Source of the DNA: Atopsyche davidsoni
Taxonomy: Eukaryota > Arthropoda > Insecta > Trichoptera > Hydrobiosidae
Direction: 5' to 3'
Length of the DNA: 64,000 bases
NCBI GenBank assembly: GCA_022113835.1
Contig: JAILWY010000009.1
Span: forward strand, 18,018,001-18,082,000
Shown here: positions 62,171 to 64,000 of the stretch, one piece after another
Layout: every line of letters begins with the position of its first letter
Numbering within the stretch: the first letter of the stretch is position 1
Notes under the pieces: generated by a model
What the model saw: the letters and a program-made list of their open reading frames with translations, nothing else
The model's database searches: none
What the model was told of the DNA's origin: nothing
Translations under genes and position numbers: made by a program

Positions 62171-64000
62171 TATCAATCGAAAATAGTCATCAGCGGATAA
62201 ACATGTCAATGGACACTGCATATTTTTTATAAGTATTTACATTTTTGTTAGATAAAATATTTATATCATTTACCAGATGTGACAAGTAAATACGCAGCTT
62301 GTCTGACAAAGCATTCATAAATAAAGTTTAATTATGATGTATACCTGCGACCTTAGCATATTTTACGGTGTGTGTAAACAAAAACCTTTTAGGTTATAAT
62401 AGTAAAATTCACCCTTTACTAGGGTGCGCTCATATCAAGATAAATAAATTTTAATAAAGCACTTCATTCCCTTAAGTGACCAAACTAAACCTAGGATTAC
62501 CTTATCATATTTAAACAGCAGCACTGCATTTTTCAACCTGAAAAGTATCCAAAAAAACCTTAGATTTTTAATAAAAAATTATGATCCTCTTAATATTTTT
62601 GTTATAAAATAAGTTATTTTATTTACTTAAACAATATATGAAATCCAAAAGTCCGCGAATAAAATGCTTGAATTTAATAAATATCAAGAAGTTTCCGGAT
62701 ATATTTTAAAATATGTGCTAAAAATATAAATATTTTCTAAAAACGTTCAACTCCTTTACTTAAAATTACACTTTTACAATTTTTATAAAAAAGGCTGAAA
62801 AACCAACTGAATTTATAAAATATACAATAATGTATGCTTCGTTGAAAAATTATTTCAATACATTAAAATTAATAAAAAACGCTGTTAACAAGAAAAATAA
62901 CTTAATTAGTATGGAATACTAAAAGATGAATAAAGAATTAGTTTTTAATTATTTTATGTTGCAAAAATTCTAATAATTTAATGTGTGTTTAAATTTAAAA
63001 TTTAAATAGCTTTTTATAGAAATATTTTGCAAAGCTAAAATGCAAATCTGCTTTGAATTACAAATTTATAAAAAATGTAATTGATTCTTTGCCGTTTTTC
63101 ATGAATTTTTAAATGCTAAAACAATATTATCGTTGACTTAAGTTCACGTGATAAAAATACAATAGACCTTATTAATGAAAAGTTTGTCTATGTTCAAAGG
63201 TTTTACTACCATAGAAAAATATCGGAGTAAAACTTTGAAAATAATTAGTTTATGTGTTATTGCATGGTGTGAAATTAATTTACTCAACATTGTTCTTAAG
63301 TGCAAATACTAATTTCAGTTTTACGAACTATCGCATTTAAATTTCTCATTGTGAAATTTCTTCGAATTTATCAGTTTTGTTTTAAGTTATCTGAGCTATG
63401 AGCGCAAAGTTTGGAGTCTGATTTCAAATGAAGTTGCGATAAATAATTGATAAGTTTTCATATCTTTGGAAATCCTAATTAAACGGGAAAATGTATTGTA
63501 AATGAATCGCGGTTTTGAATTCTTGAAATATATAATTTTGTTTTATTTTGAAACTCGTGTAAAGATATGTATTTTTTTAAAATTATTGTATAGATCAGAT
63601 TTGAATGAGTTTTTAGTTGTGTTAAGCGCTTTCAAGGTTTTCAAAAGAGTAAACATTGCGATCCCTGCTTCTTTCAAACCCTCGGATGCGATGTATTTTA
63701 ATGAGGAAGTCTCGGTGCACTATCTAGAAATTGTGAATATGAAAATTTTGTTTTCTTTCTATATTCTGCTGTTGATTCAAAATTATTTGATGTAAAGCAT
63801 CATATTCACGACTGAATGCAAGCAACTGTAAACGTACTGTATTACTAATATTAATAATGAAATAGACATCTATGGTCGTTGTATATATATTATATATAGA
63901 TATGTAATCCATTCCATAGCATTCGGATGTTTTGTATGTAATAGCTATGTAGTAATTATTAAATATATAATTCTGGTTTCAACTCAAGTAATTAGAGAAT

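Larger units (their letters stand above)
56924..64000. other. Intergenic sequence without recognised genes
   Basis: AT-rich. Open stretches at 57889-58122 (minus, 77 codons), 63502-63795 (plus, 97 codons) and 59515-59970 (minus, 151 codons) have no motif or splice context. Patches at about 57260-57420, 58620-58880 and 59080-59260 have a more balanced composition and may be worn mobile elements. A TA/CA-rich tract lies at 61720-61770. Confidence 0.5.

Noticed and set aside
63502..63795. 97-codon plus-strand frame near the right edge
   Set aside because: No recognised domain and mostly low-complexity composition. A partial exon cannot be excluded, but nothing supports it.
1..64000. CRISPR arrays, operons and bacterial-type signals
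   Set aside because: The window is insect-like nuclear DNA with spliced genes. The only regularly spaced repeats are microsatellites and the coding minisatellite in the LTR element.

Overview
This is an AT-rich stretch of animal nuclear DNA. It has short GT-AG introns next to very long ones, (TA)n tracts, a decayed mariner, a BEL/Pao-type LTR element and arthropod core-promoter motifs (TATA, TCATTC initiator, DPE). Together these point to an insect. Lepidoptera is my best guess, from the style of the sugar transporters and the repeat content, but no marker in the window proves it. Most of the 64 kb is intron or intergenic sequence.

Left part (1-11 kb). A minus-strand terminal exon (3429-3549), with a possible 32-nt exon before it (4301-4332), marks the end of a gene I cannot identify. 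A complete two-exon plus-strand sugar transporter of the SLC2/Tret1-like group follows (gene A, 7201-9988, 490 aa).

Middle (10.9-39.3 kb). A paralogue (gene B) has its large coding exon at 37641-39010. Two separate upstream first exons, at 11299-11392 and 26469-26550, both end in the same splice phase and both carry the NK-W-QWL motif found in gene A's first exon. Each has its own candidate core promoter. The simplest reading is one gene with two promoters and 26-kb and 11-kb first introns, giving proteins of 487 or 483 aa that differ only in the cytosolic N-terminus. The introns hold a dead mariner (16823-18099), several hairpin-forming inverted repeats including a perfect 97-bp palindrome, and a dispersed repeat family.

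Right part (39.3-64 kb). I see no convincing host gene here. The main feature is a young 5.6-kb LTR element (51330-56918). It has 1078-bp LTRs differing at two positions and a CTCGT target duplication. Its only large ORF (694 aa) starts with a BEL/Pao gag-type (DUF1759-like) domain, continues into a coiled coil built from 18- and 7-residue repeats, and then a proline-rich array of about 56-residue repeats. No protease, reverse transcriptase, RNase H or integrase is visible, so the element looks non-autonomous.

The observations most worth following up are the pol-less repeat-bearing BEL-type element, the two-promoter transporter, the substituted helix-10 tryptophan in both transporters, the 97-bp palindrome and its repeat family, and the minus-strand C-terminal exon.
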